A stretch of 13,329 nt of DNA from Anaerolineae bacterium (GTDB lineage Bacteria; Chloroflexota; Anaerolineae; UBA1429), in NCBI GenBank assembly GCA_007118555.1, contig SKRJ01000182.1:1-13329 (forward strand), given 5' to 3'. Made by a program: the position numbers and the translations under genes. This document shows positions 12,016-13,329 of this stretch, piece after piece. The notes under the pieces were generated by a model. That model did no database searches and was not told where the DNA came from. It was given only the letters and a program-made list of their open reading frames with translations. Position 1 is the first letter of the stretch; each line of letters opens with the position of its first letter.

Positions 12016-13329
12016 GCGAAAAGATCGCCCGCAAGGGCGACAACGGCGCAACGGCAGGCTGCCCAGGCTGCGAGCAGGGCACTCTGGCGCGATCGTCGGG
12101 CGTGCTCGACCTGCAGTCGTTTGCCGAGCAACTGATCGTCAAGACGCGGGATCGCGTCTATATCCGGCCCGAGGATGGCCTGCTGATCCTGCGGCCCAAT
12201 CAGTTGCACTATCTGAACGAGACCGCCGTGTTCATGCTCGACCGCCTGTACGCCGAGTCCGATGGCCCTGACGTCGATGGCGTGGTCGCCGAGGTAAGCA
12301 CACGCTATGGCGTGGAACAGCAACGTGTGCGCCAGGACCTGGTGAACCTGCTGCAGGGGCTATCCAACCTGCTCAACGACCAGGTGATGGGCGTGCCGGG
12401 CGTCAAGATCACGCCCTTTGGATCGCACAAGCGCGCCTTTCCGGTGCTGTCCGAGATCGCCCTCACCTATCGCTGCAACAACCGGTGCACCTTTTGCTAC
12501 GCCAGCTCGCCCGACCGGGGCGACGATCTGCCCGAGATGACCACCGAGCAGGTCATTGCCATCATCGATCGCATTGGCGACGAGGCCCATTGCCCGACCC
12601 TCTCTTTTACCGGCGGTGAGCCTACGCTGCGGCCCGACTTGGCTGAGTTGATCGCCTATGCCGCCGCCAAAGAGATGCGGGTGAACCTGATCACCAACGG
12701 CGTCCTGTGTGGCGATCGCGCCTTTGTGCAGCGGTTGGCCGACGCGGGGTTGGACTCGGCCCAGGTCAGCATCGAGGGCGGCTCGGCGGCGGTGCACGAT
12801 GGTATCACCCAGCATCCCAGCTCTTGGGAGCGGGCGGCCCAGGGCGTGCGCCACCTGCGCGAGGCCGGCGTGCACACCCACACCAACACGACCCTGTGCG
12901 GTGGCAACCGGCAGCACCTAGACGAGTTGGTCGATTTCCTGGCCGAGGGCTTGGGGTCCGAGTACTTTTCGATGAACATGGTCATCCGCACGGGCACAGC
13001 CCTGGACCATGACGAGGACGACATCCGCTACGACGAGGTGGGCGCGATCATCACGGCAGTGCAAGAGCGCAGCGTCGCCAAGGGCATCCATTTCGTCTGG
13101 TACTCGCCGGTGCCCTATTGCCTGTTCAACCCGGTGCAGGCCGGGCTGGGCGGCAAGTCGTGCGCCTGCGTGGATGGTCTCATCTCGGTGAACCCCGCCG
13201 GCGAGCTGCTGCCCTGCTCCAGCTTTGAGCGCGGTATCGGCAACCTACTGCAGCAGCCCTTTGAAAAGGTGTGGCACAGCCGCGCGGCCCGCTATTGGCG
13301 CAACAAAGAGTTTCTGCCGCCGGTATGCG
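12012..13329 (+). CDS. PqqD-like domain plus radical SAM/SPASM peptide-modifying enzyme (3' end cut)
   Basis: The first 439 codons; it runs off the right edge inside the SPASM region. Residues 1-35 carry a CPGC pair (C17, C20). About 38-125 is a PqqD-like winged-helix region (LIVKTRDRVYIRPEDGLLIL, LNETAVFMLDRLY, VVAEVSTRYGVEQQRVRQDLVNLL), the kind of domain that holds a leader peptide. The radical SAM domain has CNNRCTFC (C155, C159, C162) for the [4Fe-4S] cluster, SFTGGEPTLRPDL (198-210) for SAM binding, then VNLITNG (224-230) and VSIEGG (252-257). SPASM cysteines include C370, C384, C386, C402 and C439, with GNLLQQPFEKVWHS (410-423) typical of the family. These enzymes form thioether or C-C links in peptides or mature quinoproteins. 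The start at ATG 12012 has GGGGAG (12000-12005) 6 nt before it. It follows the Cys/His-repeat gene by 94 nt, which makes that tail its likely target. Confidence 0.92.
   Translation, partial: MSEKIARKGDNGATAGCPGCEQGTLARSSGVLDLQSFAEQLIVKTRDRVYIRPEDGLLILRPNQLHYLNETAVFMLDRLYAESDGPDVDGVVAEVSTRYGVEQQRVRQDLVNLLQGLSNLLNDQVMGVPGVKITPFGSHKRAFPVLSEIALTYRCNNRCTFCYASSPDRGDDLPEMTTEQVIAIIDRIGDEAHCPTLSFTGGEPTLRPDLAELIAYAAAKEMRVNLITNGVLCGDRAFVQRLADAGLDSAQVSIEGGSAAVHDGITQHPSSWERAAQGVRHLREAGVHTHTNTTLCGGNRQHLDELVDFLAEGLGSEYFSMNMVIRTGTALDHDEDDIRYDEVGAIITAVQERSVAKGIHFVWYSPVPYCLFNPVQAGLGGKSCACVDGLISVNPAGELLPCSSFERGIGNLLQQPFEKVWHSRAARYWRNKEFLPPVC

Noticed and set aside
10178..12142. 654-codon minus-strand open frame opposite the DUF2207-like gene
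   Set aside because: The plus-strand gene has a signal peptide, membrane helix and operon fit. The antisense frame shows only repetitive His/Arg/Gly-rich sequence, including the mirror of the repeat.
1..13329. tRNA, rRNA, insertion sequences or phage genes
   Set aside because: Reading both strands I saw no cloverleaf-type gene, rRNA segment, transposase, integrase or target-site duplication.

Overview
The window is GC-rich and densely coded, with strong AGGAGG-type ribosome sites and TTGnnn/TATAnT promoters. The gene content is a free-standing mevalonate kinase, an AOR-family tungsten oxidoreductase, LysM plus Gmad2-like and TPR membrane proteins, DUF5668-like and DUF2207-like membrane proteins, and GT4 and GT26 glycosyltransferases. 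This fits a member of the Chloroflexota, probably an Anaerolineae-type lineage. That placement is inferred from gene content and style; there is no rRNA or other marker gene in the window.

Left part (1-2203, minus strand): a TPR membrane protein and a LysM/Gmad2-like anchored protein form a two-gene operon read from a clear promoter near 2226-2254. Downstream, after a 121-bp gap carrying palindromes, is the 5' end of a membrane protein that runs off the left edge. The divergent spacer 2204-2406 holds three tandem 15-bp palindromes at a 17-bp period, lying between two back-to-back promoters. To the right of it is a xylose-isomerase-like TIM-barrel sugar isomerase/epimerase (2407-3336, plus). 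This gene converges on an aldehyde:ferredoxin oxidoreductase (3431-5326, minus), and a perfect 14-bp hairpin separates them.

Middle (5327-6750): a near-consensus promoter drives an acidic lipoprotein, which ends at a strong intrinsic terminator.

Right part (6799-13329, plus strand): a tightly packed run, probably one operon, in the order mevalonate kinase, six-helix membrane protein, GT4 glycosyltransferase, WecB/TagA/CpsF (GT26) glycosyltransferase, DUF2207-like membrane protein, possible micro-ORF, and a radical SAM/SPASM protein with an N-terminal PqqD-like domain. The last gene is cut by the right edge. The first genes suggest lipid-linked glycan or envelope synthesis.

The most unusual part is the end of this operon. 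The DUF2207-like protein finishes in a 49-residue tail with 11 Cys and 10 His in a regular CHSA/CVHSA repeat, and the next main gene encodes a peptide-modifying type of radical SAM enzyme. I infer that the repeat tail of this large membrane protein is the substrate of that enzyme. This would be a RiPP-like modification carried on the cytoplasmic end of a membrane protein instead of on a small precursor peptide.
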